Source of the DNA: BOG-908 sp965198825
Lineage (GTDB): Bacteria > Pseudomonadota > Alphaproteobacteria > Acetobacterales > Acetobacteraceae
Length of the DNA stretch: 64,000 nt
Assembly: GCA_965198825.1 (NCBI GenBank)
Contig: CBDAQB010000001.1
Span: forward strand, 496,001-560,000
Direction: 5' to 3'
In this document: positions 44,131 to 53,767 of the stretch, piece after piece
Position numbering within the stretch: position 1 is the first letter of the stretch
Layout of the letters: the number at the start of each line of letters is the position of its first letter
Notes under the pieces: generated by a model
What the model was told of the DNA's origin: nothing
Databases searched by the model: none
What the model saw: only the letters and a program-made list of their open reading frames with translations
Translations under genes and position numbers: made by a program

Positions 44131-45479
44131 CCTCCGGCCTGTACTGCTGCCGTGTGTCCGCCGAGCCCTTCCAGTTCTTCGACGATAGCCGCGACGGCTC
44201 CGTCGATTTCTTCTTCGGTATGTTCGGAAGAGATGAAAAATCGCAGCCGCGCCGATCTTTCCGGAACGCCCGGCGGGATGATGGGGAAGGCGTTGTAACC
44301 CCGCTGCAGCAGCCGGTCCGCCAACGTGACGGTGCGGAGCGAATTACCCAGGATGATCGGAATGACCGCATAACCCCAGCTTCCGCCGACGTCGAGCCCG
44401 GCCGCGCGTGCGGCTGCCAGGAACCGCTGGCCGCGTGACTGCAGCCGCGCCACCCGCTCAGGCTCGCGCTGCATCAAGTGCAGCGCAGTCAGCGCCGCCA
44501 CCGCCGCGGGAGCCGGCAGGCCGACACTATAAACCATGCCAGGCGCCGTCAGCTTCAGATAATCGATCAGCGCGCGGCTGCCTGCGACGTAGCCGCCGCA
44601 ACTCACCAGCGTCTTCGAAAGCGTGCCGAGCCAGATATCCACGCGTCCCGGCACCACGCCCTGCATTTCAAAGATCCCACGGCCGGTGGCACCCAGTATG
44701 CCGAGCGCGTGCGCATCATCGACCATAAGCCAGCACTCGTACTGCTCCTTGATCGTCACCAGCCGTGCAAGATCCGGCCCGTCGCCATCCATAGAGTACA
44801 GGCCTTCGGAAACGATCAGCACCCGCTCGAAGCGGTCGCGGCTTGAAGCCAGCATTTCGGCCAGCGCCGCCATGTCGTTATGCGGAAACGAGCGCCGCGT
44901 CGCACCGCAAAGCTGTGCCCCGACAACCACGCAATTATGGATCAGCGCATCGTGGAGGATCAGGTCCTTCGGACCAAGCAACGCCGCGATCGTAGACACC
45001 GCTGTTGCATGCCCGCTGACGAAAGCCAGAGCGGCTTCGCTCTCATAGACGCCGGCCAGCGCCTGTTCCAGATCGCGATGAAAATCCCGCTCGCCAGCGG
45101 TGATCCTGCTAGCGGAGACGCTGGTGCCCCAAGCCGCCGTGGCTTCGGCAACCGCCGCTGTGATCTCAGGATGCCCGTTCAAACCGAGATAGTCGTAGGA
45201 AGCGAAGTTTACCACGCGCTCGCCGTCGATGACGCTGCGCGCGCCAGCGCGGGCCTCGTGCGTGCGGTAAAACGGAAAGCGCAAGCCGAGCGCCTCGGCG
45301 AGCCCACGCTGGCTACGAAGTTGCTGATACGCAGGCAGGCTCTCGAAAGACATGTCGCGCCCAGCCGCGGCCGCAGCAGACGGAAGGTCGCGCCCCTCAG
45401 GCGCCGTCCTGCGCATGGTATCGAGCAAGGCGCGCTTGGCGCTTTCCTTCAGCCGTCCGCCACCGACGTCCGCGCTCAT
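44127..45479 (-). CDS. PLP-dependent alpha-oxoamine synthase paired with a PKS
   Basis: A 450-aa fold-type I enzyme of the BioF/Kbl/serine palmitoyltransferase family. The PLP lysine is K289 (TLSKTLVSCGGY) and the cofactor Asp/His are D254 and H257 (VDDAHALG); NFASYDYLGL at 91-100 is the family's substrate-entry motif. These enzymes condense an amino acid with an acyl thioester, losing CO2, to give a 2-amino-3-ketone. A ~45-residue N-terminal extension precedes the canonical core and could dock on the PKS carrier protein. The ATG overlaps the PKS stop (ATGA). It is not likely biotin BioF, since no biotin gene is near. Amino-acid specificity is unknown. Confidence 0.88.
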   Translation of the reverse strand: MSADVGGGRLKESAKRALLDTMRRTAPEGRDLPSAAAAAGRDMSFESLPAYQQLRSQRGLAEALGLRFPFYRTHEARAGARSVIDGERVVNFASYDYLGLNGHPEITAAVAEATAAWGTSVSASRITAGERDFHRDLEQALAGVYESEAALAFVSGHATAVSTIAALLGPKDLILHDALIHNCVVVGAQLCGATRRSFPHNDMAALAEMLASSRDRFERVLIVSEGLYSMDGDGPDLARLVTIKEQYECWLMVDDAHALGILGATGRGIFEMQGVVPGRVDIWLGTLSKTLVSCGGYVAGSRALIDYLKLTAPGMVYSVGLPAPAAVAALTALHLMQREPERVARLQSRGQRFLAAARAAGLDVGGSWGYAVIPIILGNSLRTVTLADRLLQRGYNAFPIIPPGVPERSARLRFFISSEHTEEEIDGAVAAIVEELEGLGGHTAAVQAGG

Positions 45480-48400
45480 ACCAGCACGGCCGCTGCCCGG
45501 CTCTGCCCTGCGTGTTCGCGCGCGGCCATACCGGCCTGCAGATCGTCCGCGGAAATGCCGTGCTGCTCCATCATCCGCTGTGCGCCATCGTCGTGCGCCT
45601 GCTGGCCGGAGCGTAACCCTGCGATGAGTTTCGCCGCCAAATCGTTGACACTGACGCCTGCACCGATGGCGACGACAGACAGTTCGATACCAAAACGCTT
45701 CTCTATGCTCATGCGTAAATCAAGGCTCATCATGGAATCCAATCCCAGTTCATCGAGCGGCCGCTTCAAATCGATTTCATCGGGCGGCAGGCGGAAGATG
45801 CGCGCCACTTCGGCGGCCACGAGGCTGGCAACCAGGCTGCGTGCCTCGCCCTCGCTCTTGCCCGCAATCCTCTCGGCCAAATTCATCTCGGCGGCCACAG
45901 AGCCGCTTTCCCCTGCGAACAGCGTTGCAAACGTCGGGCTCTGCAGCAATTTCGGACGATGCTGCATGTCGGCCGCCTGGAACTGGGCGCAGATCACCGT
46001 GGCGGGGCCGCCGGATTGCCGCGCCAGCAGTCTTCCAAGATGTTCAAGGGCAGCACGTGACTGCATGGCCACCACGCCGGATAGCGCATCCAGGCTTGCA
46101 GCAAGCGACGCGTCACGCGCCAGGATGCCGGCGTCCGCGATCGCTCCCCAGCCTACCGCAAGGCCCGGCAGCCCCGCGGCTCGCCGGCGTGCCATGATGC
46201 CCTGCATGTAGCCATTGGCAGCCGCATACGCACCTTGTCCCGGGTTGCCGAGCATGGCGGAAACCGACGAGAACGCCACGAAGTAATCCAAAGCCATCCC
46301 GCTTGTCGCGCGATCGAGATTGTTTATACCGACAACCTTCGGTGCCAGCACGGCGCTCGTACGCTCAGCATCCAGGCCGGCGATCAGCCCGTCATCCAGC
46401 ACAACGGCTGCGTGAATAATGCCCGCCAACCGCCCATGGCGCCGCTCGAGCCTTCCGATGAGTGCCTCCACAGCCACCGCATCGGTGACATCAAGCGTTT
46501 CTGCTAAGAGGGTGACGCCGCTTGCGCGCAGAGCATCCGCGCGCGCTTCCAATTGTGGTTCGAGCACTCCCCGGCGCGAGGCGACAACGATAGCTGAAGC
46601 CCCGCGTTCGGCGAGCCACGCTGCAGCCTCGAACCCAAAACCGCCAGCGCCCCCCACGACGAGATGCACACCTTCGCCGGCCCGGAACGCAGTTTCTGCA
46701 ATCCTCGTCGCAACCGGCCGCGCTGCCGGACGCACGATAATCTTGCCGATATGGCCGCCCGACTGCATGAGTTGGAACGCACGCCCTGTGTCGAACCAGT
46801 CGAACGCCCGGTGCGGCAAGGCGGCAAGCGTGCCTGCGGCAAACTGCGCTGCGATCTCCGCCAGCAGTCGCTCCACCAAAGGCAGGTTCGCAGCCAGCAA
46901 CTGATCCAGATCGACGCCGAAGTAGGTCAGGTTCCGGCGGAACGGCCGCAGACCGAGCGACGTATTCAGCACATAATCCCGCTTGCCTAGCTCGATAAAA
47001 CGGCCGAAAGGCTTGAGGCATTTCAGGCTAGCCTGCATCGCCTCGCCGGCAAGCGAATTCAGAACCACATCGGCGCCGCCGATGTCGGATTGAATCTCGT
47101 CGAGAAAGCCGGTGCTGCGCGAGTTATAGATCTTCTCTGCGCCGAAGGCGGCGACGAGTGCGCGTTTCTCGGGTGAACCCACCGTGGCAGCAACCCGAGC
47201 ACCGCGTAGCCGCGCAATCTGCATCGCCGCTAGCCCCACGCCACCCGCCGCCCCATGGATCAGCACCCACTCACCCGGCTGGATCTGCGCCATATGAACG
47301 AGCGAATACCAGGCAGTCAGGAACGCCACGGGAATGGTAGCCGCAGCCTCCGCGTCAATCCCGTCTGGGACTTTCGTGAAGACACGCGCATCGGCAGTCA
47401 GCGCGGTCGCAAAACTCTCGCGGCCGAAACCCATCACCACGTCGCCTGTCTGCAAGTGCGTCACGCCGCTGCCGGTGCGCAGCACTCGTCCGGCGCACTC
47501 GAACCCAAACACCGCGCCTGCCATGCCGTCATCCAGCACATCGTCGTCGAGTAGGCCGCTGGCGAGCATGACGTCGCGAAAGTTCAAGCCTGCAGCGGCA
47601 ATACCGATCTCGACCTCACCAGGTCCAGGGGCGCGGCGTTCACTTTCAATCCAGTCGAAACTTGCCAGCGCACCATCGGCGCCGGGCACAAGACGCACGG
47701 CCTCCACCGATGGCCTGGCTTCCGGTGCGGTAACCATGCGTGCCGCGGAAACACCGTCCGCATCCACGGCAAATTCAGTCTCGCTACTCGGCCTGCCAAT
47801 CAACTCCGCAAGATGGTCAGCCGCAGCGGCGTCACTAAGCGGGAGGGCGAGATCGACAAGCTTGAGGTCGAGGCCAGGATACTCGTTGCTGGCAACGCGA
47901 ACAAAACTCCAAACGGCGTCAGCAAGCGGGTCTATATCGCCGGGTTCTAAGGCGCGAAGCCCACGCGTAACAATCCAAAGCCTGCATTGTGTCGCTTGCA
48001 ATGTCGTCAGCAGGCGAGAGAGTGAGGCCAGGCAGGCTGTGAGTCCGTCATGCGCAGCTTCGTATGCCAAAAACACCAAATCACGCGCGCCGTCTTGCGC
48101 AGTTCCCACGCGCGCCGCGCAACCGGCCCGCTGCAACGCGCCACTCAGAGCCGGCCAATCCTGCAACAGAACCGCCGTGAACTCATCCTCTGGTAAGCCG
48201 AGCGATACGGCGCCGGCGTGCGCGAGGACAATGCTGCCGACATCCTCGCCCAGCATGTGTGTTTTCACATCGTGCAGCCCGGCACTCCTGGCCATCCGCT
48301 CACCGTCGCGCCCTGCAGCGATACGGCCAAGCGGGGTTTGAGGACTTGCAGAATGAGAGAACCAGTCTGGCTGCGTGCCAAGCTGGCAGTCGAAAACAGC

Positions 48401-51400
48401 ACTTGCAGGAGGCTGCAAAACAGCCAGCAGACCGCCGGGTGCTAGGTTCTGTGCCAACGCCCGGCCGAGCGCATTGCCGTCTGCCAGATGCGGAGCCAAT
48501 GCCAGGCTCAGCGCAATATCGCAGGCGGGAATGCCGTCGCCGGGGGCGTCGGGATCGACCGCGACGAAGCGCACATGGGCGGTGTCGCCATGGCGGGCCT
48601 GAGCCTGCGCCACACTGCGGGGGTCCACGCCGATCACGGTAATCGTCAACAAGCCGTCTTGAGCGAGAGGTGCGAGGCGAGCCAGCACGCCCAGGCAGAA
48701 TGGCTCTGCTACCAGAACACGCAGCGGGTCAGGCGTGACGCGTGCCTGCAAATCTCGGCAAATGGCCGCAGCCGCATCCAGCACAGGCGCAAGCAGCAGC
48801 GCACTGCTTTCGAAATACTGAAGCATGGCAGCCGAGACTTCCGCAACATCACCGCTGCGTAGCATTTTAGGCAGGGCAGTCAGCGCATGCGCCGAGAGCA
48901 CGATGTCCGCACCGGCGCCGGAATGTTCGGCCGCAAAAGTCTGAAGAATATCCGCAGGCGGCGGCAGCCCGGACGCCTCGGCTAAGCGCCAACCCGCCCC
49001 GATCTGCGTGGCGACTCCTGCGCGGCGCAACTCCCCGAGCAGGCTCAGCAGCAGCGGTTTCGCTTTCGTTGCCGACGAGGGCACGATGACGGCCGCGCCG
49101 AATAAATCATGCAGGCTCTGGAAGGCCAGCGAGCGCGCAAATGCACCGAGGTAAAGCCACGACTCCGGTGCCGCCTGCAGACCCAGCCGATCGAGTGCGC
49201 CCTCTGCACAGATGCGTATTGCCAACGCATCCTCGAAGCGCCGCAGCCGGAGCCAATCCTGCTGAAAGAAGACACTGTCAGGCGTTCGCCGCTCGAGCAC
49301 GACCGCGCGGAACAACCCGCCGCTCATGACAGCAATCATGTCGCCATCATCGTCGTAAAGAGTGACTCCGACTGAGAGCGACTGATCGGTTTCGCGGCCG
49401 ATCTCCAACCGTGCACGCGCCGGCACGCCGTGATCGCGTTCGACTCGCAGAGCCGCGAACCTGACCGGCAGGTAAGCGTACCGCTCGCTCGCGCGCAGCT
49501 TCATGTCGTCGAACATGGCGTGGAATGCTGCATCAAGAGCAATCGGATGCAGGACGTGCAGCAGATCGGAAGCGCTTGGCGCTTCGTCGCAAGGGGAGAG
49601 ATCGACCTCCATCAGAGTGCTTGTCCGCGTGCCGCCCAGCACGCGACGGAAGCGCGGGCCATATTGCACACCGGCTGCCGCGGCGGCTTCATAAACCGCA
49701 GCTCCGGTGAAGGCGATTGGTAGTTCCGCTTTGGGCACGAACGCCGGTGCCGCGGACGCCACCCGCAAGATCCGACCCCTGGCATGCAGTGTCCAGGCAT
49801 CCGCGCTGAACCGAGGCCGGCTCCAGATCTCCACCACTGTGTCGCCCTGCAGGCGAACCGACAACTCGCGCATCTGATCCGGCGCGATCGTCATCCACTG
49901 AAGGAGATCAAAATCCTCCAGCCCAACCGGCCCCGTAACATAAATCTCACGTGCGACAGCCAACGCCATTTCGACAAAAGCCGATGCGGGCACAACCATC
50001 TCGCCATCGATGCGATGATCCGCCAGATACGGCACGACGCTAGCATCGATCAGGTTGCGCCATTCCGGCGTGCCTGCACGCAACCTGGCACCGATCAGCG
50101 GATGACGCCGATCGGCACTGCAAAGATCCATCGCCTCGCTGGTAGGAGGATGCGCGATGGTTTTGCGCTGCCACGCTATTCCCGGAAGCCGAACACGCCC
50201 AGTGGGCTGTGCTCCGAACACGCGTGCAGTGTCCACGCGGCAGCCCAGAACAACCGCGCGTGCCAACACGCCGATCACAGGATCGCCTGAAGCCTCTTTC
50301 TGCACCAGGCTCGGCACCACTGTGCCGTCGAAACCCGCCTCGCGAAGCGTCTCCACGATACCGCTTTGCAGAATGGGCCTTGGGCCGATTTCGATAAACA
50401 CCGTTGCGCCAAGCTGCCCCGCCGTCTCGATCGCAGCGCTGAACTGCACCGGCTGACGAACATTCCTCCACCAATAAAACTGGTCGAGGCTTTCGCCTGG
50501 CGTGACTGCTCCCGTTACGGTGGAAATGAAAATGGATCCACCAGGCTGTGCCGTAATGTTTCCAAAGGCACGCATGACCGGCGCCTGCAGCCCGTCTAAC
50601 AGGCTGCAGTGGAATGGGTAAGGCAGCTCCAAAACGCGGGCAGCCACACGGCGACGCCGGCAAAGCTTTGCGAAAGCTTCGATCTCCGCCATCGGACCAG
50701 AGACGCTGACCGACCCTGGACTGTTGACTGCCGCAATCTCGAGCGTCGCGAAACCGCCCTCCAGGAACAATCCCTTGGCGCCGTCACAGGTAATATTCGC
50801 AACAGCCATGCCACCGAGGCCGTATGCGGCCTCCTGTTGCGCACTGCGATGAAAGATCACATGCACCGCTTGGTCCAGGCTCAGGGCGCCGCATGCCTCA
50901 GCCGCGGCAATTTCGCCAAGGCTGTGCCCCAACACCATATCCGGCCGCAAACCAAACGCTGAAAGGCTCGCTGTCAGTGCCGATTGCACGGCGAAAAGCA
51001 ATGGTTGCACTAGAACAGCCTGGTCACGCACCGCAGGGCTCATGTCGTGCAACGCATCGACCAGCGACCAATCGGCAAGCCGGCTGAAACTCGCATCCAC
51101 GGCCATGAACCGTTCGCGGAAGTCCTGATTTTGCGCGAAAGCAGCACGGCCCATCCCGAGCCACTGGCTGCCATTGCCTGAATAAACAAAACAGACTTTC
51201 GGTGCGTGCGAGGGCGCCACGCCTTCGGCCCCAACCGCAAGCTCACCCAACTCTGCAAACCGGCGCAAAGCCGACGGCGTCGCCTCTGCAAGCGGGAGGG
51301 CAATCCGATGAGCGCCGAAATCCCTCTGCCACGCGAGACCTGCCGCCATGTCGGCGGTGCTTTCGCCCGCTTCGATAAGCGCTGCGTAACGGCTACTCGT

Positions 51401-52801
51401 CTTCGACAGCGCCTGCCGTGATTGCGCGGACAACACCAGGAGCGCGCCACCCGAACCGTCGGCCGCGCTACGGCAAGGTGCCGGGCATTCATTCGGCTCA
51501 GCCTGACGTATCACCACATGAGCATTGGTCCCGCCGAACCCGAATGACGAGACACCCGCCAGCCAGGTACCGGTTTCCGGCAGCGCAACGGTATCCAGCG
51601 CCAGCGAAAGGTTCAGCGCCTCGAAGTCGATCTCCGTGTTGATCGCCGACAGATGCAGGGTGGCGGGCAGCACGCGATGCTCGAGTGCCAGGATCGCCTT
51701 GAACAGCCCCGCAAGCCCCGAGGCCGGCTCGAGATGTCCGATATTCGACTTCACCGACCCGATCGGCAGCTTGCCCGCGCGCCGCTGCCCAAGCGCCTGC
51801 CCAATGGCCAGCGCTTCCGCCGGATCGCCAACGCGTGTGCCGGTGCCGTGGGCCTCCACGAAGGCCAGCCGCTCAGGGTCGAGCCCCGCCTGGCCGTAGA
51901 TCCGGTCGAGCAGCGCCCTCTGGCCCTCTGCCGCGGGCAGCGCAATCCCGTTGGTGCGGCCGTCGGAGTTCACCCCGGAGGCAAGCGCCATGGCCCTCAC
52001 GCTGTAGCCGCTCGCCTTCGCACGTTCGGGGCTGGCGAGGACCATGGCCACGACGCCTTCGCCGCGAACATAGCCGTCCGCGTCTGCCGAGAACGGCCGG
52101 CAAAACCCCGTTGCCGACAACATGCCTGCCCGAGAGAAGCCAATGAAAGGAAAAGGCGACAGTAGCATATTCACGCCGGCCACGATCGCCATGTCGATCT
52201 GCCCGGAAGCAATGGCCGCCTGCGCCTGTGCGAATGCAACAAGCGACGATGAACAGGCGGTATCGATGGTGAAGCTGGGGCCGTGCAGGTCAAAAATGTA
52301 AGAAATGCGGTTCGCGAGAACGGAAAGTGTGTTTCCGGTCATGAAATGACTGTCGATGCCCCCGAGGTCCGCCACCTGCAGGTTCCCGTAATCCAGGCTC
52401 GACGCCCCGACATAAACTCCGACATTCGCGCCCGCCAAGGTACTCGGTGCAATGCCGGAATTCTCCAATGCACCCCACACAGCCTCGAGCAGAATCCGTT
52501 GCTGCGGATCCATTTCCGCTGCTTCGCGCGGAGAAATCCCGAAAACGCCAGGATCGAAGCTCAGCGGCTCGGCGATGTAACCACCGGCAAACGATGTACT
52601 GAACCCGGGTTCGGACCGGCGAGGATGTAAATAGCGCTGTGCGTTCCAGCGGCCCTGTGGTGCATCGCTCACTGCGCACTGGCCAGCACGCAGCAAAGCC
52701 CAGAACGCCTCCTCGTCGGGAGCACCAGGCAGGCGGCACGCGGCACCAACAATCGCGGCACTCGACGCCTCGATTCGCGTCTGGCTATTCAGCGGAAACA
52801 T
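45476..52801 (-). CDS. Iterative-type highly reducing type I polyketide synthase
   Basis: A 2441-aa single-module megasynthase. KS (~10-435) has C183, H318 and H356. AT (~535-830) has S627 in GHSLGE and a YPFH motif suggesting malonyl-CoA. DH (~900-1170) has H929 (HxxxG) and D1090. A methyltransferase-like region (~1280-1530) lacks the SAM motif. ER (~1705-2025) has IHGAAGGVG. KR (~2040-2270) has GGAGGFG, an LDD motif, Y2192 and N2196. ACP (~2315-2395) has S2356 in GLDSM. No thioesterase or reductase follows, so another enzyme must release the chain; the coupled alpha-oxoamine synthase fits. This is the fungal highly reducing domain order. I start at ATG 52801 (MFPLNSQ); ATG 52858 is possible, and the open frame beyond reads into repeat copy 3. 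Confidence 0.93.
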   Translation of the reverse strand: MFPLNSQTRIEASSAAIVGAACRLPGAPDEEAFWALLRAGQCAVSDAPQGRWNAQRYLHPRRSEPGFSTSFAGGYIAEPLSFDPGVFGISPREAAEMDPQQRILLEAVWGALENSGIAPSTLAGANVGVYVGASSLDYGNLQVADLGGIDSHFMTGNTLSVLANRISYIFDLHGPSFTIDTACSSSLVAFAQAQAAIASGQIDMAIVAGVNMLLSPFPFIGFSRAGMLSATGFCRPFSADADGYVRGEGVVAMVLASPERAKASGYSVRAMALASGVNSDGRTNGIALPAAEGQRALLDRIYGQAGLDPERLAFVEAHGTGTRVGDPAEALAIGQALGQRRAGKLPIGSVKSNIGHLEPASGLAGLFKAILALEHRVLPATLHLSAINTEIDFEALNLSLALDTVALPETGTWLAGVSSFGFGGTNAHVVIRQAEPNECPAPCRSAADGSGGALLVLSAQSRQALSKTSSRYAALIEAGESTADMAAGLAWQRDFGAHRIALPLAEATPSALRRFAELGELAVGAEGVAPSHAPKVCFVYSGNGSQWLGMGRAAFAQNQDFRERFMAVDASFSRLADWSLVDALHDMSPAVRDQAVLVQPLLFAVQSALTASLSAFGLRPDMVLGHSLGEIAAAEACGALSLDQAVHVIFHRSAQQEAAYGLGGMAVANITCDGAKGLFLEGGFATLEIAAVNSPGSVSVSGPMAEIEAFAKLCRRRRVAARVLELPYPFHCSLLDGLQAPVMRAFGNITAQPGGSIFISTVTGAVTPGESLDQFYWWRNVRQPVQFSAAIETAGQLGATVFIEIGPRPILQSGIVETLREAGFDGTVVPSLVQKEASGDPVIGVLARAVVLGCRVDTARVFGAQPTGRVRLPGIAWQRKTIAHPPTSEAMDLCSADRRHPLIGARLRAGTPEWRNLIDASVVPYLADHRIDGEMVVPASAFVEMALAVAREIYVTGPVGLEDFDLLQWMTIAPDQMRELSVRLQGDTVVEIWSRPRFSADAWTLHARGRILRVASAAPAFVPKAELPIAFTGAAVYEAAAAAGVQYGPRFRRVLGGTRTSTLMEVDLSPCDEAPSASDLLHVLHPIALDAAFHAMFDDMKLRASERYAYLPVRFAALRVERDHGVPARARLEIGRETDQSLSVGVTLYDDDGDMIAVMSGGLFRAVVLERRTPDSVFFQQDWLRLRRFEDALAIRICAEGALDRLGLQAAPESWLYLGAFARSLAFQSLHDLFGAAVIVPSSATKAKPLLLSLLGELRRAGVATQIGAGWRLAEASGLPPPADILQTFAAEHSGAGADIVLSAHALTALPKMLRSGDVAEVSAAMLQYFESSALLLAPVLDAAAAICRDLQARVTPDPLRVLVAEPFCLGVLARLAPLAQDGLLTITVIGVDPRSVAQAQARHGDTAHVRFVAVDPDAPGDGIPACDIALSLALAPHLADGNALGRALAQNLAPGGLLAVLQPPASAVFDCQLGTQPDWFSHSASPQTPLGRIAAGRDGERMARSAGLHDVKTHMLGEDVGSIVLAHAGAVSLGLPEDEFTAVLLQDWPALSGALQRAGCAARVGTAQDGARDLVFLAYEAAHDGLTACLASLSRLLTTLQATQCRLWIVTRGLRALEPGDIDPLADAVWSFVRVASNEYPGLDLKLVDLALPLSDAAAADHLAELIGRPSSETEFAVDADGVSAARMVTAPEARPSVEAVRLVPGADGALASFDWIESERRAPGPGEVEIGIAAAGLNFRDVMLASGLLDDDVLDDGMAGAVFGFECAGRVLRTGSGVTHLQTGDVVMGFGRESFATALTADARVFTKVPDGIDAEAAATIPVAFLTAWYSLVHMAQIQPGEWVLIHGAAGGVGLAAMQIARLRGARVAATVGSPEKRALVAAFGAEKIYNSRSTGFLDEIQSDIGGADVVLNSLAGEAMQASLKCLKPFGRFIELGKRDYVLNTSLGLRPFRRNLTYFGVDLDQLLAANLPLVERLLAEIAAQFAAGTLAALPHRAFDWFDTGRAFQLMQSGGHIGKIIVRPAARPVATRIAETAFRAGEGVHLVVGGAGGFGFEAAAWLAERGASAIVVASRRGVLEPQLEARADALRASGVTLLAETLDVTDAVAVEALIGRLERRHGRLAGIIHAAVVLDDGLIAGLDAERTSAVLAPKVVGINNLDRATSGMALDYFVAFSSVSAMLGNPGQGAYAAANGYMQGIMARRRAAGLPGLAVGWGAIADAGILARDASLAASLDALSGVVAMQSRAALEHLGRLLARQSGGPATVICAQFQAADMQHRPKLLQSPTFATLFAGESGSVAAEMNLAERIAGKSEGEARSLVASLVAAEVARIFRLPPDEIDLKRPLDELGLDSMMSLDLRMSIEKRFGIELSVVAIGAGVSVNDLAAKLIAGLRSGQQAHDDGAQRMMEQHGISADDLQAGMAAREHAGQSRAAAVLV

Positions 52802-52886
52802 CGACGCGGGTTCTCTTTGCAAACACCCTAGTAGATGGGTTGCATGCCTGATGTCCATCCCCGGGGCTTTGAAGCGCGCTTGCAGA

Positions 52887-53019
52887 AGGAAGGAAGCGCG
52901 TTCTTTTTCGGAAAAAGGAACCAAAAAACTTTTGCGCCTTGGACTATCGTTTGTGGAGGTGCCGCGCCTAAACTCCCAAAGGTTTTTTGGTTCCTTTTTT
53001 CAAAAAAGAACTTGCTTGC
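52887..53019. repeat. Inverted-repeat element, copy 3
   Basis: Inverted arms of the same family (ttctttttcggaaaaaggaa and caaaaaactttt forms), slightly diverged from the other copies. It lies between the TetR gene stop and the PKS start on the minus strand, so it can terminate the regulator transcript before the PKS operon. An ATG within it starts a false N-terminal extension of the PKS frame. Confidence 0.88.
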
Positions 53020-53607
53020 CTACGCTTTCAACTCCTCCCGACAGACCCCCAGTATCTCCTCCGCCAAAGCCGGCTGAGCCCCGCCAATCCCACGCGCCAT
53101 GACAATGCCGCCGATCATGGTGGCAAGCATGGCGATAGCGGCTTTGCGAGGATTGTCTGTGCCCTCAGGATGCGCCGCGAAGTAGCGTGTCATGGTCTGG
53201 ATAAACGTCTCGATCCCGTCCGCGTAAGCGGTTTGCATGGCAAGCCCTTGCCTGGCCGCGTCGATGGCAAGGCCGGCCGTAGGGCACGCTTCTCCCGGCG
53301 TGCCGCATTGTTTCGGGGAGAGATAGCGTTCCATGAGGGCGCGGAAGGCACCGGCCTCTCCGTTCAGGTCAGCGTCAACAATGCTTCGCATGCTGGCGTC
53401 GCCGATGGCGAAGGCATCGGCACAGGCCTCCGCAGCAAGCGCGTCCTTGGATGCGAAATGATTGTAGAAGCCGCCATGGGTAAACCCAGCCTCCTTCATC
53501 AGGTCGGCCACGCCCACGCCATCCACGCCGCGCTCCCGGAAGATCCGTGAGGCCACGTCGATGATCGCCCGGCGATTGCGTGTGGCCTGTTCCTTGGGAA
53601 CGCCCAT
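53020..53607 (-). CDS. TetR/AcrR-family transcriptional regulator
   Basis: A 195-aa repressor-type regulator. The N-terminal helix-turn-helix spans about residues 10-55 (RRAIIDVASRIFRERGVDGV, then LMKEAGFTHGGFYNHF). The ligand domain contains CPTAGLAIDAARQG, as in TetR_C subgroups. It is divergent from an RND efflux operon, the typical arrangement for a local repressor, and two palindromes lie between them. The ATG at 53607 is chosen because the family N-terminus begins there; the open upstream frame runs through the promoter region. Whether it also governs the PKS operon, the next unit on its own strand, is open. Confidence 0.92.
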   Translation of the reverse strand: MGVPKEQATRNRRAIIDVASRIFRERGVDGVGVADLMKEAGFTHGGFYNHFASKDALAAEACADAFAIGDASMRSIVDADLNGEAGAFRALMERYLSPKQCGTPGEACPTAGLAIDAARQGLAMQTAYADGIETFIQTMTRYFAAHPEGTDNPRKAAIAMLATMIGGIVMARGIGGAQPALAEEILGVCREELKA

Positions 53608-53635
53608 GACCTTGTATCCTGCCCCTTGCACTCTG

Positions 53636-53653
53636 CAATGATAACCATCATTG
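53636..53653. promoter_or_regulatory. Palindromic operator candidate
   Basis: Perfect inverted repeat CAATGAT-N4-ATCATTG lying 29 bp upstream of the TetR start codon, in the 160-bp divergent region with the RND adaptor gene. Size and symmetry fit a TetR-family dimer site. Binding is inferred from position. Confidence 0.6.
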
Positions 53654-53658
53654 TCTTG

Positions 53659-53674
53659 CGGACGATGATGTCCG
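53659..53674. promoter_or_regulatory. Second palindrome in the TetR-RND intergenic region
   Basis: Perfect inverted repeat CGGAC-N6-GTCCG, five bases beyond the first palindrome. It could be part of a bipartite operator or a chance dyad; its arms are short. Confidence 0.4.
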
Positions 53675-53767
53675 TCATTAACAAATAGGCCTGCGGCTGA
53701 TCCGCCACAAGCTCTGAACGCCCTTCGTGTCGTTTCAGCCACCCGTTTTCCCGCCGAGGAGCCTCCT

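Noticed and set aside
44127..45479. Alpha-oxoamine synthase as biotin-pathway BioF or threonine-pathway Kbl
   Set aside because: No biotin or threonine-catabolism gene is nearby, it has an N-terminal extension, and it is translationally coupled to a PKS without release domain.
44880..46211. 443-codon plus-strand frame opposite the alpha-oxoamine synthase and PKS ACP
   Set aside because: Arg/Ser/Ala-rich shadow of two well-supported genes.
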